Positions 16,699-24,780 of a DNA stretch of 64,000 nt are shown piece by piece. The notes beneath the pieces are model-generated. The model saw only the letters and a program-made list of their open reading frames with translations, did not search any database and was not told the DNA's origin. Position 1 is the first letter of the stretch. Every line of letters begins with the position of its first letter. The DNA lies in assembly GCF_020819595.1 (NCBI RefSeq), contig NZ_JAJHNP010000027.1:1-64000 (forward strand), read 5' to 3'. A program made the translations under genes and the position numbers. Source of the stretch: Streptomyces barringtoniae (lineage in GTDB: Bacteria; Actinomycetota; Actinomycetes; Streptomycetales; Streptomycetaceae).

Positions 16699-18135
16699 AT
16701 GCCGATAGAACAGCGCGGAGTCGACACCATCCCGGACGAGGAGCGGACCAGCGGTCCGCGCGACCTCGTCTCGATCCTGCTCGGCTCCAACCTCTGTCTC
16801 GGGGTGATCATCTTCGGCTGGCTGCCGCCGTCGTTCGGGCTCGGCTGGTGGGCGTCGGTCAGCTCGATCGTCGCGGGCACGATCGTCGGTACGGCGGTGA
16901 CGGCGCCGCTGGCCCTGATCTCCCTGCGCACCGCGACCAACCTCTCCACCTCCTCCGGCGCCCAGTTCGGCGTCCGGGGCCGTCTGGTCGGCTCGGTCGT
17001 CGGCCTGCTGCTCGCCCTCGGGTACACCGCGCTGACGGTGTGGATCGGCGGCGACGTGATGATCGGCGTGCTCGGCCGGATGTTCGGGCTGCCCGCGGAC
17101 GGGGCGTCGTACGCCGTCGTCTACGCGCTGCTGGCCGGCGCCACGGTCGCGGGCGCGGTGTACGGCTACCGGGTGCTGCTGAAGATGTCCAAGGTCCTGT
17201 CCGTCGGCATGACGGTCCTGCTGCTGCTCGGCGTCCTCGCCTACGCCCCGCACTTCACCACCGCGGCCATGCCCGGGACGGGCGGCTATCTGCTCGGCTC
17301 CTTCTGGCCGACCTGGTTGCTGTCGGCCGTGGCCGCCGGCCTGTCCGGTCCCATCGCCTTCATCACCCTGCTCGGCGACTACACCCGCTACATCTCCCCC
17401 GCCCGGCACTCCGGTCGCCGCGTCCTGAAGGCCACCTGGCTGGGCCTGACCCTGGGCCTGCTGGTGCCGCAGCTGTTCGGCACGTTCACGGCGTACGGCG
17501 CCCACGCGGCGCTCGACTACGCCGGTCCGCTGGTGGCGGCCTCGCCCACCTGGTACCTGGTCCCGCTGCTGCTGTCCGCCTCGGCCGGCTCGGTGGGCAA
17601 CGCCGGTCTGATGCTGTACTCGATGGGCCTGGACCTGGACGCCATCCTGCCCCGGGCCTCCCGCGCCCGCGCCACCTGCACGGTCGCGGTCGTCGCCACG
17701 GCCTGCGTCTTCGTCGGCCACTACGCCTGGAACGCGCAGTCCGCGATGACGTCCTTCGTCCTGCTCCTCACCGCCATCGGCACCCCGTGGGCCGTGATCA
17801 CCCTCATCGGCTTCGCCCGCTGCCGGGGTGTCTACGACGCCGACGCCCTGCAGGTCTTCAACCGCCGTTCGCAGGGCGGGATCTACTGGTACCGGGCCGG
17901 CTGGAACATCCGGGCGACCGTCTCCTGGGCCCTGGGCGCCGGGGTCGGTCTGCTGGCGGTGTCCCTGCCGTCGTACCAGGGCCCGCTGCTGCACCTCACC
18001 GGCGGCGTGGACTGCAGCTTCCTGCTGTCGGGCGCGGCCGGCGGCCTGATCTACCTGGTCCTGGCGCCCCGGCAGCAGGCCTCGGCCCGCGTCGAGGCCG
18101 CGCAGGAGCCGGTCGGCGCGGAGAGCCGGCCCTAG
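16699..18135 (+). CDS. NCS1-family permease (cytosine/purine/allantoin type)
   Basis: A 478-residue protein with about 12 transmembrane helices and the NCS1 signatures: LLGSNLCLGVIIFGWLPPSFGLGWW near the N-terminus, SSGAQFGVRGRLVGS, and FITLLGDYTRYISP in the middle. Family members import cytosine, purines, hydantoins or allantoin with H+ or Na+. GGAG precedes the ATG at a good distance. Its stop overlaps the stop of a convergent small gene by CTAG. The divergent position opposite ureAB suggests it imports a nitrogen source whose breakdown involves that operon. Confidence 0.9.
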   Translation: MPIEQRGVDTIPDEERTSGPRDLVSILLGSNLCLGVIIFGWLPPSFGLGWWASVSSIVAGTIVGTAVTAPLALISLRTATNLSTSSGAQFGVRGRLVGSVVGLLLALGYTALTVWIGGDVMIGVLGRMFGLPADGASYAVVYALLAGATVAGAVYGYRVLLKMSKVLSVGMTVLLLLGVLAYAPHFTTAAMPGTGGYLLGSFWPTWLLSAVAAGLSGPIAFITLLGDYTRYISPARHSGRRVLKATWLGLTLGLLVPQLFGTFTAYGAHAALDYAGPLVAASPTWYLVPLLLSASAGSVGNAGLMLYSMGLDLDAILPRASRARATCTVAVVATACVFVGHYAWNAQSAMTSFVLLLTAIGTPWAVITLIGFARCRGVYDADALQVFNRRSQGGIYWYRAGWNIRATVSWALGAGVGLLAVSLPSYQGPLLHLTGGVDCSFLLSGAAGGLIYLVLAPRQQASARVEAAQEPVGAESRP

Positions 18136-18347
18136 CTCCGCAGCAGCCCGACACCCGCAAGGCCGGCCAGGCTCAGCCCCATGGTCGCGGAGAAGGCCAC
18201 CGCGGCAGCCGGAAGCGCGTCGGTGAGCCGGCCGGCCGTGCTCGTCCGGACGATCACGGCGAGCAGGGCGGCGACGAGGGACAGCAGAACCGCCACGGTC
18301 AACGCCAGACCGGCCACCGCGGCCGTCGGCTGCGCCGAGGAGGACAT
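18132..18347 (-). CDS. Small membrane protein, 71 aa, two helices
   Basis: Two hydrophobic segments (about 10-32 and 44-68) joined by a short loop RTSTAGRLTD predict a hairpin in the membrane. GGAGG is eight bases upstream and the ATG directly follows the stop of the KamA-type gene, so the two are translated together. I recognise no family. The stop overlaps that of the convergent NCS1 gene by CTAG. Confidence 0.75.
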   Translation of the reverse strand: MSSSAQPTAAVAGLALTVAVLLSLVAALLAVIVRTSTAGRLTDALPAAAVAFSATMGLSLAGLAGVGLLRS

Positions 18348-19667
18348 TCACCCCACCTCCAGACCCGGCAGGAACCGCTCGGCGCCGAACGCCGGCTTCA
18401 GGTCGGTGAACCAGGTCGCGCCCTCGTCGTACGCGGCGAAGAACGGGCGGTCCACCAGTTCGGGGTCGCGGGCCTGGATGAGGTGCAGGACGAAGACCTT
18501 CTCGCCCGCCACCTCGGCGATGCCGTCCACGCAGACCTTGCCCGGCATCGCCGACATCACCGGCCCGCGCACCGTGCGGGCGAGCCCCGAGACCCGGGCG
18601 TAGGCGTCCCGGAAGATCGCGTGGCCGCGGGCCAGAGGCACCCCGAAGTAGCCCTGCGGGCCGGTGTCCCGCTCCACGAACTGGTAGTACGGCACCGCCC
18701 CCAGCGCGGTCGTCTCCTCCCACAGCTCCGCCCACGCCTCGGCGCTGTCGTTGATCCCGGCGACCAGCGGCCCCTGGCAGCGGATCACGGCGCCGGTGTC
18801 CCGCACCCGGCGCATCGCCTCCCGCACCACCGGCGGGCGCAGTTCCCGCGGGTGGGTGAAGTGGGCCATGAGCGCCAGGTGGCGGCCGCTCGCGACGACC
18901 TTCTCGAAGAGCCGGAGCAGGTCGTCGGCGTCCCGGTCGGTCAGGAAGCGGTACGGCCAGAAGGCGAGCGCCTTGGTCCCGATCCGGACCGAACGGACGG
19001 TGTCGATGGCGAGCAGCGGCTCCACATAGCGGCGCAGCACCTCGGTGCTCATCACCAGCGGGTCGCCGCCGGTGATGAGCGTGCTGGTCACCTCGGGGTG
19101 GGCACGCAGGTAGGCGCTGGTGGCGGCGATGTCGTCGGTGGCGATGCGCAGCTCGGACTCGCCGACGAACTGCGGCCAGCGGAAGCAGTAGGTGCAGTAG
19201 GCGTGGCAGGTCTGGCCCTGCCGCGGGAAGATCAGCACCGTCTCGGAGTACTTGTGCTGAAGCCCCGTCAGGCGGCGGCCCTCGTGCACGGGGACGTTCG
19301 CGTCGAGCTGGCCGGAGGGGTGCGGGTTGAGCCGCATCCGGATCTCGTGCGCGGCGTGCCGGACCTCGGCGGCGGCCGCGTCCTGCGCGAGCAGGTCCGC
19401 CATCCGGCGCAGGTCGTGCGCGGGAAGCATGCCGCTCTGCGGGAAGGTCAGCCGGAAGACGGGGTCGTCGGGGACGACCGACCAGTCGATCAGTTCGTCC
19501 ACCACGTAGGAGTTCGTGCGGAAGGGCAGGACCGCCGACACGGCCCGCAGGGCGAGCCGCTCGGCGGGCGGCAGGGACACCCGGTCCAGCAGTCCGTCCA
19601 GGTCACGAGGGGTGAAGGCGCGATACCGGGGTCTCGTCTGCAAAGCGGGGTGGAGCGCTGAACTCAT
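18348..19667 (-). CDS. KamA-family radical SAM protein (lysine 2,3-aminomutase-like)
   Basis: A 439-residue protein with the radical SAM cluster motif CHAYCTYCF (CxxxCxxC), preceded by KYSETVLIFPRQGQT as in lysine 2,3-aminomutases, and LITGGDPLVMSTEVL, the GGEP-like SAM-binding motif in which GDP replaces GEP. It keeps the PLP-region layout (QGPLVAGINDS) but ends PGKVCVDGIAEVAG, unlike classical KamA, so substrate and even PLP use are uncertain. Family members move an amino group between C2 and C3 of lysine, or act on other amines. It lies between a PLD-like membrane protein and a two-helix membrane protein, all on one strand with gaps of 33 and 0 bases. Confidence 0.85.
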   Translation of the reverse strand: MSSALHPALQTRPRYRAFTPRDLDGLLDRVSLPPAERLALRAVSAVLPFRTNSYVVDELIDWSVVPDDPVFRLTFPQSGMLPAHDLRRMADLLAQDAAAAEVRHAAHEIRMRLNPHPSGQLDANVPVHEGRRLTGLQHKYSETVLIFPRQGQTCHAYCTYCFRWPQFVGESELRIATDDIAATSAYLRAHPEVTSTLITGGDPLVMSTEVLRRYVEPLLAIDTVRSVRIGTKALAFWPYRFLTDRDADDLLRLFEKVVASGRHLALMAHFTHPRELRPPVVREAMRRVRDTGAVIRCQGPLVAGINDSAEAWAELWEETTALGAVPYYQFVERDTGPQGYFGVPLARGHAIFRDAYARVSGLARTVRGPVMSAMPGKVCVDGIAEVAGEKVFVLHLIQARDPELVDRPFFAAYDEGATWFTDLKPAFGAERFLPGLEVG

Positions 19668-19700
19668 CTGTGCCAGGGCCTCTATTCTGTGCCGGGTCCG

Positions 19701-20771
19701 CTATTCCGTGACCAGGACCGGCGGTCGCAGCTCTACGAAGGCGGCCGCCGACGCATCGTACTTCTCCGCGAAGTGCTGGATGAGGAGCGCGTGCAGCGGA
19801 CTTTCGTCGTCGACCACGATCAGCTCGTGCCCGCCCGGCACGGTCAAGACCTCGCTGAAGGCGGAGAGTTGGTCGAGGCGGTGCCGGGCCATGTACGACA
19901 CCAGGTCGGGCCCGGCGACGTACAGGCGGTCCTCGACGGACACGAACGGGCAGCGGAACTCCCGGCGGCCGTCGGAGGCGTCGACCAGGGTGAGCGGCAG
20001 CCGGGTGAAGTGCTCCATCGGCTTGCTCTGCCCCCACAGCTCGTCGAAGCGCTGCTCCACGAAGGTGCCGAGCGGGGAGCGGACGGCGACCTCCAGCTGG
20101 ACGCCCTCGCCGGAGAGCCGGCCCACCGTGAGGAAGGAGACGAGACAGCGCTCGTCCCAGCGGTAGAGCGTCACACCGGGGGACGTCTGGCACAGGCGGA
20201 CCTCGAGCAGGGCGCGGGAGGTGCCGTCCAGGCGGCGCGCGAAGTGGTCCAGGGTGCGCAGGTTGCGCATGATGTCGCGGCGGATGTCATCGCTCTGCTC
20301 GCCCAGTTCACGGCCGCGCAGGATGACGGCGAGCGAGTCGGGGTCCAGCAGCAGGATCTGCACCCGCGCCCCGTGCGCGGTGGCCGCCTTGATCCCCCGG
20401 AAGAGACGCTCGGAGAACTGCGGCCCGAACAGGTTGGAGAAGGTGTCCAGCACCTTCACGCAGGCCGTGGCGCCGTGCACCTGGGAGGCGAACCACTCGT
20501 AGTCCAGCCGGGTGTGCTCCCGCACCCGGCCCTCCTGGGCGCGAGAGATCAGCGGGCCGATCACGAACACGGTGATGACCACGCCGACGAGGTCGGTGCC
20601 GAGGTTGAGGGCGAGGTTCTGCTGGTAGGCGTCCATGCCGTGCGCGGTCCACAGCAGCAGGCCGGCGCAGCCGGTGAGAGCCGCCAGCGCGGTGAGGCTC
20701 TGCGGGCGGCGCGGGGTCCGTAACGCACGCAGTAACCAGCGCAGCCGTGGCACCGGCGACCAAGCGTTCAC
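19701..20771 (-). CDS. Membrane-anchored protein with PLD-like (DUF5919-type) domain
   Basis: A 356-residue protein. Residues 25-75 hold two transmembrane helices; the remainder is cytoplasmic and resembles the DUF5919/phospholipase D-like region linked to some XRE regulators: VKVLDTFSNLFGPQFSERLF, ARVQILLLDPDSLAVI, LEVRLCQTSPGVTLYRWDERC, and SPLGTFVEQRFDELW. I see no clear pair of HxK motifs, so enzymatic activity is doubtful. The start is GTG 20771 because GGGGAGGGG stands five to eight bases before it. It precedes the KamA-type gene by 33 bases. Confidence 0.65.
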   Translation of the reverse strand: MNAWSPVPRLRWLLRALRTPRRPQSLTALAALTGCAGLLLWTAHGMDAYQQNLALNLGTDLVGVVITVFVIGPLISRAQEGRVREHTRLDYEWFASQVHGATACVKVLDTFSNLFGPQFSERLFRGIKAATAHGARVQILLLDPDSLAVILRGRELGEQSDDIRRDIMRNLRTLDHFARRLDGTSRALLEVRLCQTSPGVTLYRWDERCLVSFLTVGRLSGEGVQLEVAVRSPLGTFVEQRFDELWGQSKPMEHFTRLPLTLVDASDGRREFRCPFVSVEDRLYVAGPDLVSYMARHRLDQLSAFSEVLTVPGGHELIVVDDESPLHALLIQHFAEKYDASAAAFVELRPPVLVTE

Positions 20772-20898
20772 GTGCGCCCCTCCCCCGTGTCGGGTGTCAC
20801 CCCGGATGCGTGAGCGCGGGGGCACGCTCCCCCGCGGAAGGGGTGGATACCCGGACGGGAGTGGTGGTACGCCTCGAACGCGCGCACCATTCACTCCC

Positions 20899-20936
20899 GT
20901 CGGACGGCCGGTGAAGCGTCGGACGGCCGGTGAAGC
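20899..20936. repeat. Perfect 19-bp tandem duplication
   Basis: The unit gtcggacggccggtgaagc occurs twice without a gap (20899-20917 and 20918-20936), just after the ilvE stop. It is non-coding and probably a replication slippage product. Confidence 0.85.
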
Positions 20937-20941
20937 GGACC

Positions 20942-22030
20942 TCAGCCGATCCTGTGCATCCAGCCGTGCTTGTCCTCCGCCACACCGCGCTGGATGCCGA
21001 GGAGGGCCTCGCGCAGGCGGAGGGTGACCTGGCCGGGGGTGCCGTCGCCGTGGGTCCAGGCGTCCGTCCTGGTCTTGACGTGACCGATGGGCGTGACCAC
21101 GGCGGCGGTGCCGCAGGCGAAGACCTCGGTGAGCGCACCGGAGGCCGCGTCCGCACGCCACTGCTCCAGGGTGACCACGCCCTCCTCGGCGGTGTAGCCG
21201 AGGTCACGGGCGACCTGGAGCAGGGAGTCGCGGGTGATGCCCTCCAGGATCGAGCCGGTCAGGGCGGGGGTGACGATCCGGTCGCCGTAGACGAAGGCGA
21301 CGTTCATGCTGCCGCTCTCCTCGACCTTGGTGCGGGTGACCGCGTCGAGGTAGACGACCTGGTCGCAGCCGTGCGCGGCGGCCTCGGCCTGCGGCAGCAG
21401 CGAGGCGGCGTAGTTGCCGCCGGTCTTGGCGTCGCCGGTGCCGCCGGGGACGGCGCGGACGTGGTCCTCCGAGACCCAGATGGTGACCGGCTTGACGCCA
21501 CCGGCGAAGTAGGCGCCGGACGGGGAGGCGATGAGCATGAACAGGTACTCGTTCGCCGGGTGCACGCCGAGCGCCGCCTCCGTGGCGAACATGAACGGAC
21601 GCAGGTACAGCGACTGCTCGCCGCCGTGCGGCGGGACCCAGTCGGCGTCCTGGGCGAGCAGCGCGTCCAGCGCGGCGATGAACAGTTCCTCGGGCAGCTC
21701 GGCCATGGCCATGCGGCGCGCGGAGTTGCGGAAGCGGCGGGCGTTCGCCTCGGGGCGGAACAGCGCGATCGAGTCGTCGGACTGGCGGTAGGCCTTCAGC
21801 CCCTCGAAGATCTCCTGGCCGTAGTGCAGGACGTGGGTGGAGGGGTCGAGGGAGATCGGGCCGTACGGGACGAGCTGGGCGTCGTGCCAGCCGCGGCCCT
21901 CGGTCCACTTGATCGTCACCATGTGGTCGGTGAAGTGGCGGCCGAACCCCGGGTTGGCCAGGATCGCCTCGCGCTCTGCGGCGGCGAGGGGGCTGGCGGA
22001 GGGCTTGAGCTCGATCGTGGGCGTCGTCAT
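20942..22030 (-). CDS. ilvE: Branched-chain amino acid aminotransferase
   Basis: A 362-residue PLP fold type IV enzyme catalysing the final (or first catabolic) step for Ile, Leu and Val. Signatures: HYGQEIFEGLKAYR, ALFRPEANARRF, SLYLRPFMFATE, KTGGNYAASLLPQAEA with the PLP lysine in the K-x-GGNYA context, EESGSMNVAFV and LEGITRDSLL. Length is normal. The start at 22030 (MTTPTIELKP) has GAAGGA ten bases upstream. It follows leuB on the same strand but is separated from it by a strong terminator, so it is its own unit. Confidence 0.95.
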   Translation of the reverse strand: MTTPTIELKPSASPLAAAEREAILANPGFGRHFTDHMVTIKWTEGRGWHDAQLVPYGPISLDPSTHVLHYGQEIFEGLKAYRQSDDSIALFRPEANARRFRNSARRMAMAELPEELFIAALDALLAQDADWVPPHGGEQSLYLRPFMFATEAALGVHPANEYLFMLIASPSGAYFAGGVKPVTIWVSEDHVRAVPGGTGDAKTGGNYAASLLPQAEAAAHGCDQVVYLDAVTRTKVEESGSMNVAFVYGDRIVTPALTGSILEGITRDSLLQVARDLGYTAEEGVVTLEQWRADAASGALTEVFACGTAAVVTPIGHVKTRTDAWTHGDGTPGQVTLRLREALLGIQRGVAEDKHGWMHRIG

Positions 22031-22225
22031 GAGTGATGTGTCCTTCACCGGTTGTCGTGACGGGCCGCGCTCACGCCCCGTCACTGTGACCTGCCAGTGT
22101 TAGGACGTCCGAGCTTTCCCTCATGCCGCGGCTCCGCGTCCGATTATCGCGCGGGGCCCGCGGCGGAAGGAATGGGGGTGAAAGCGGCCCAGGGGTCGAT
22201 GGTGGCACCCGGCGGGGACATGGGA

Positions 22226-22258
22226 AAGCCGCCGGGTGGTCGTCCGACCCGGCGGCTT
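22226..22258 (-). terminator. Terminator after leuB
   Basis: A perfect 12-bp stem (22226-22237 with 22247-22258) lies 20 bases beyond the leuB stop; on the leftward strand it ends in TTTC. Confidence 0.85.
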
Positions 22259-22277
22259 CTCGTGGGTGAGCGCCGGG

Positions 22278-23321
22278 TCAGCCGGCTACTCGGGCGGCGA
22301 GCGCGTCGCCGATCTGCGAAGTGCTGCGGGTACCCAGTGCGGCGCGCTCGGTCAGGTCCGCGGCGACCGCCGCGTCGATGCGGTCGGCCTCGCTGTCGTA
22401 GCCGAGGTGACGCAGCAGCAGGGCGACGGACAGGACCGTGGCGGTGGGGTCGGCCTTGCCCTGCCCGGCGATGTCGGGCGCGGAACCGTGGACCGGCTCG
22501 AACATCGAGGGGAACTCGCGGGAGGGGTTGATGTTCCCGCTCGCGGCCACGCCGATGCCGCCGGAGACGGCCGCGGCGAGGTCGGTGATGATGTCGCCGA
22601 AGAGGTTGTCGGTGACGATCACGTCGAACCGCTCGGGCTGGGTGACCAGGTAGATGGTGGCCGCGTCGACGTGCATGTACTCGGTGGTGACCTCGGGGAA
22701 CTCCGCGGCCACCTTGTTGAAGACGTTGGTCCACAGGTGACCCGCGAACGTCAGCACGTTGTTCTTGTGGATCAGCGCGAGCTTCTTGCGCGGGCGGGCC
22801 TGGGCGCGGGCGAAGGCGTCGCGGACCACGCGCTCGACACCGAAGGCGGTGTTGACGGAGACCTCGGTGGCGACCTCGTGCTCGGTGCCCTTGCGGATGG
22901 TGCCGCCGTTGCCCGTGTACGGGCCCTCGGTGCCCTCGCGGACGACGACGAAGTCGATCTCCGGCTGGCCGGCGAGCGGGGTGGCGACGCCCGGGAGGAG
23001 TTTCGACGGGCGCAGGTTGACGTGGTGGTCGAAGGCGAAGCGGAGCTTGAGGAGGAAGCCGCGCTCCAGGACACCGGACGGCACCGACGGGTCGCCGATG
23101 GCGCCGAGCAGGATGGCGTCGTGCTGCTTCAGCGCGTCGAGGTCGGCGTCGGTGAGGGTCTCACCGGTGGCGTGGTAGCGCTTGGCGCCGAAGTCGTACT
23201 CCTTGGTCTCCAGCTTCACGTCCTCGGGCAGGACGGCGGAGAGGACCTTGAGACCCTCGGACACGACTTCCTGTCCGATGCCGTCTCCGGGGATCACTGC
23301 GAGATCGATGCTGCGAGACAT
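22278..23321 (-). CDS. leuB: 3-isopropylmalate dehydrogenase
   Basis: A 347-residue NAD-dependent beta-decarboxylating dehydrogenase of leucine synthesis. Motifs: VIPGDGIGQEV, the substrate loop FLLKLRFAFDHHVNLRPSKL, REGTEGPYTGNGG, IHKNNVLTF, IVTDNLFGDIITDLAAA (metal-binding Asp residues) and the NAD-binding FEPVHGSAPDIAGQGKADP. The sequence follows the actinobacterial short type. No leucine leader peptide is apparent upstream. Confidence 0.95.
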   Translation of the reverse strand: MSRSIDLAVIPGDGIGQEVVSEGLKVLSAVLPEDVKLETKEYDFGAKRYHATGETLTDADLDALKQHDAILLGAIGDPSVPSGVLERGFLLKLRFAFDHHVNLRPSKLLPGVATPLAGQPEIDFVVVREGTEGPYTGNGGTIRKGTEHEVATEVSVNTAFGVERVVRDAFARAQARPRKKLALIHKNNVLTFAGHLWTNVFNKVAAEFPEVTTEYMHVDAATIYLVTQPERFDVIVTDNLFGDIITDLAAAVSGGIGVAASGNINPSREFPSMFEPVHGSAPDIAGQGKADPTATVLSVALLLRHLGYDSEADRIDAAVAADLTERAALGTRSTSQIGDALAARVAG

Positions 23322-23410
23322 GCGGGCACCCTACTCCTCGTCCCAGGTGATGACACGGCCCGTCCGTCATTTGGACGGCGGAAACGGCCCGGACGACGTC
23401 GGACGAGAGC

Positions 23411-23542
23411 TCAGTGGCCGGTCTCGCCGCCGTTGTCGCGGCGGTCGAGGGCGCGCTGGAGGGCGGCGGCGGCGTTCTTGCGGTCGGACTCGCTCGCGCG
23501 GGTCACGTGGCGGACGCGGCGGCGGACGGTCGTCTCGGCCAT
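23411..23542 (-). CDS. Small basic protein, 43 aa
   Basis: Reading MAETTVRRRVRHVTRASES then DRKNAAAALQRALDRRDN and GGETGH. Arg-rich N-terminal half and a helical Ala/Leu middle suggest a nucleic-acid or ribosome-associated peptide, but function is unknown. AAGGAG stands ten bases before the ATG and codon third positions are nearly all G/C. I recall near-identical proteins next to leuB in other Streptomyces, which supports a real gene. Confidence 0.75.
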   Translation of the reverse strand: MAETTVRRRVRHVTRASESDRKNAAAALQRALDRRDNGGETGH

Positions 23543-23768
23543 GGGAATCGACTCCTTCGGCAAACACGGAGCACGGCAATGAGAGATTGCGAGACGCCGG
23601 AAGGGGCGGGGAGCCGCAGGGCCGCAGGGGTTGCCTGCACCGGGCCCGGCTCACGACCGCCGTTCGCTTGATCGAGCGAGACGTTCGGCTCCTACAAAGC
23701 TAAGGGAGCGGCCCGGTTCTGTCTGCACAATTACTCGGACTTCCTACTATCTGAGACGGCGGACCGCC

Positions 23769-24677
23769 TCACACCGCTCTGAGCTGGGCTTTCGTGCGTT
23801 CGGGTGAGGGTGCGTCCAGGGAGCGCAGGCTGCGGATCATGGCTCGTACGGCGGCGGTGGCGGCGAGCTCCGGGGTGGTGACGTAACCGACGGAGCGGTA
23901 CGGCCGTTCGGGCCCGAGGTCGGTGATCGCGACGGCGGGCGGCGCCCCGGTGAGGGACAGCGCGGGCATGATCGCCATGCCGAGCCCGCTGCCCACCATC
24001 GACAGCACCGCCCCGTCGTCCTCGGCGTTGACCCTCGCCGCCGGGATCCAGTCCTGGGCGGCCCACCAGGCGCGGGTGTAGGAACCGCAGTTCTCGGCCC
24101 AGTCGACGAGCGGCAGGGTGCGCGGGTCGGGGTGCCCGGCCGGATGCACCAGGGAGTACGGCTCCTCGAGCAGCGCCCCGCCGACCAGTCCGGCGGGCGG
24201 CGGCCCGCTCAGGGTGGCGATCCCGAGGTCGGCCCGCCCGGCGGCGACCTCGCCCGCGGTGCCGGCGCCCAGTTCCCGTACCACGGTGACGGTCACCTCG
24301 ATGCCCGGGTGCCGGGCGGCGAGCCGTTCCAGGGCGGACGGCAGCAGATGCAGGGCGGCGCTGCGGAAGGCGGCGATCCGCAGCGGCCCGGAGAGTTCGC
24401 CGGTGTCCGCCCCGCGGACGTCGGCGGCCAGCGCCTTTAGCATGCGCAGCACCCGCCGCGCATGGGCCGCCGCCCGCTCCCCCGCGGGCGTCGGCCGGGC
24501 ACCGAACCGCCCGCGCTCGAAGAGGACGGCCCCGAGCTTCCGCTCGATGCCGCGCATGGCATGCGAGACGGCGGACTGGGTGGCCCCGAGCCGGGCGGCC
24601 GCGGCGGAGAACCCGCCCTCGTCGGCCACCGCGACCAGGATCCTCAGCTCCTGCGGAGCAAGGTCGACCGCTGTCAT
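23769..24677 (-). CDS. LysR-family transcriptional regulator
   Basis: A 302-residue LTTR. Winged HTH at 8-66 (LRILVAVADEGGFSAAAARLGATQSAVSHAMRGIERKLG) and a periplasmic-binding-like effector domain from about 95 to 290. It is divergent from a quinone-oxidoreductase-type gene 103 bases away, with a dyad operator between, the standard layout of an LTTR and its target. The inducer is unknown, perhaps an electrophilic or quinone-like compound handled by the reductase. Confidence 0.92.
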   Translation of the reverse strand: MTAVDLAPQELRILVAVADEGGFSAAAARLGATQSAVSHAMRGIERKLGAVLFERGRFGARPTPAGERAAAHARRVLRMLKALAADVRGADTGELSGPLRIAAFRSAALHLLPSALERLAARHPGIEVTVTVVRELGAGTAGEVAAGRADLGIATLSGPPPAGLVGGALLEEPYSLVHPAGHPDPRTLPLVDWAENCGSYTRAWWAAQDWIPAARVNAEDDGAVLSMVGSGLGMAIMPALSLTGAPPAVAITDLGPERPYRSVGYVTTPELAATAAVRAMIRSLRSLDAPSPERTKAQLRAV

Positions 24678-24695
24678 TCGGGGCTCCCACCTGCG

Positions 24696-24732
24696 TTCAT
24701 GAGACCGCTTCATGGATCGGCGCATTCCATGA
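24696..24732. promoter_or_regulatory. Dyad operator for the LysR regulator
   Basis: TCATGGA (24710-24716), nine bases, TCCATGA (24726-24732) is a perfect 7-bp inverted repeat, with an extra half-site TTCATGA at 24696-24702. Position between divergent promoters and the extended three-half-site layout suit LTTR binding. Confidence 0.6.
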
Positions 24733-24780
24733 GCCCAACCCCCTGCCCGCGCCCCGCATTCCTGCCTAGCGTCCCCTGCC

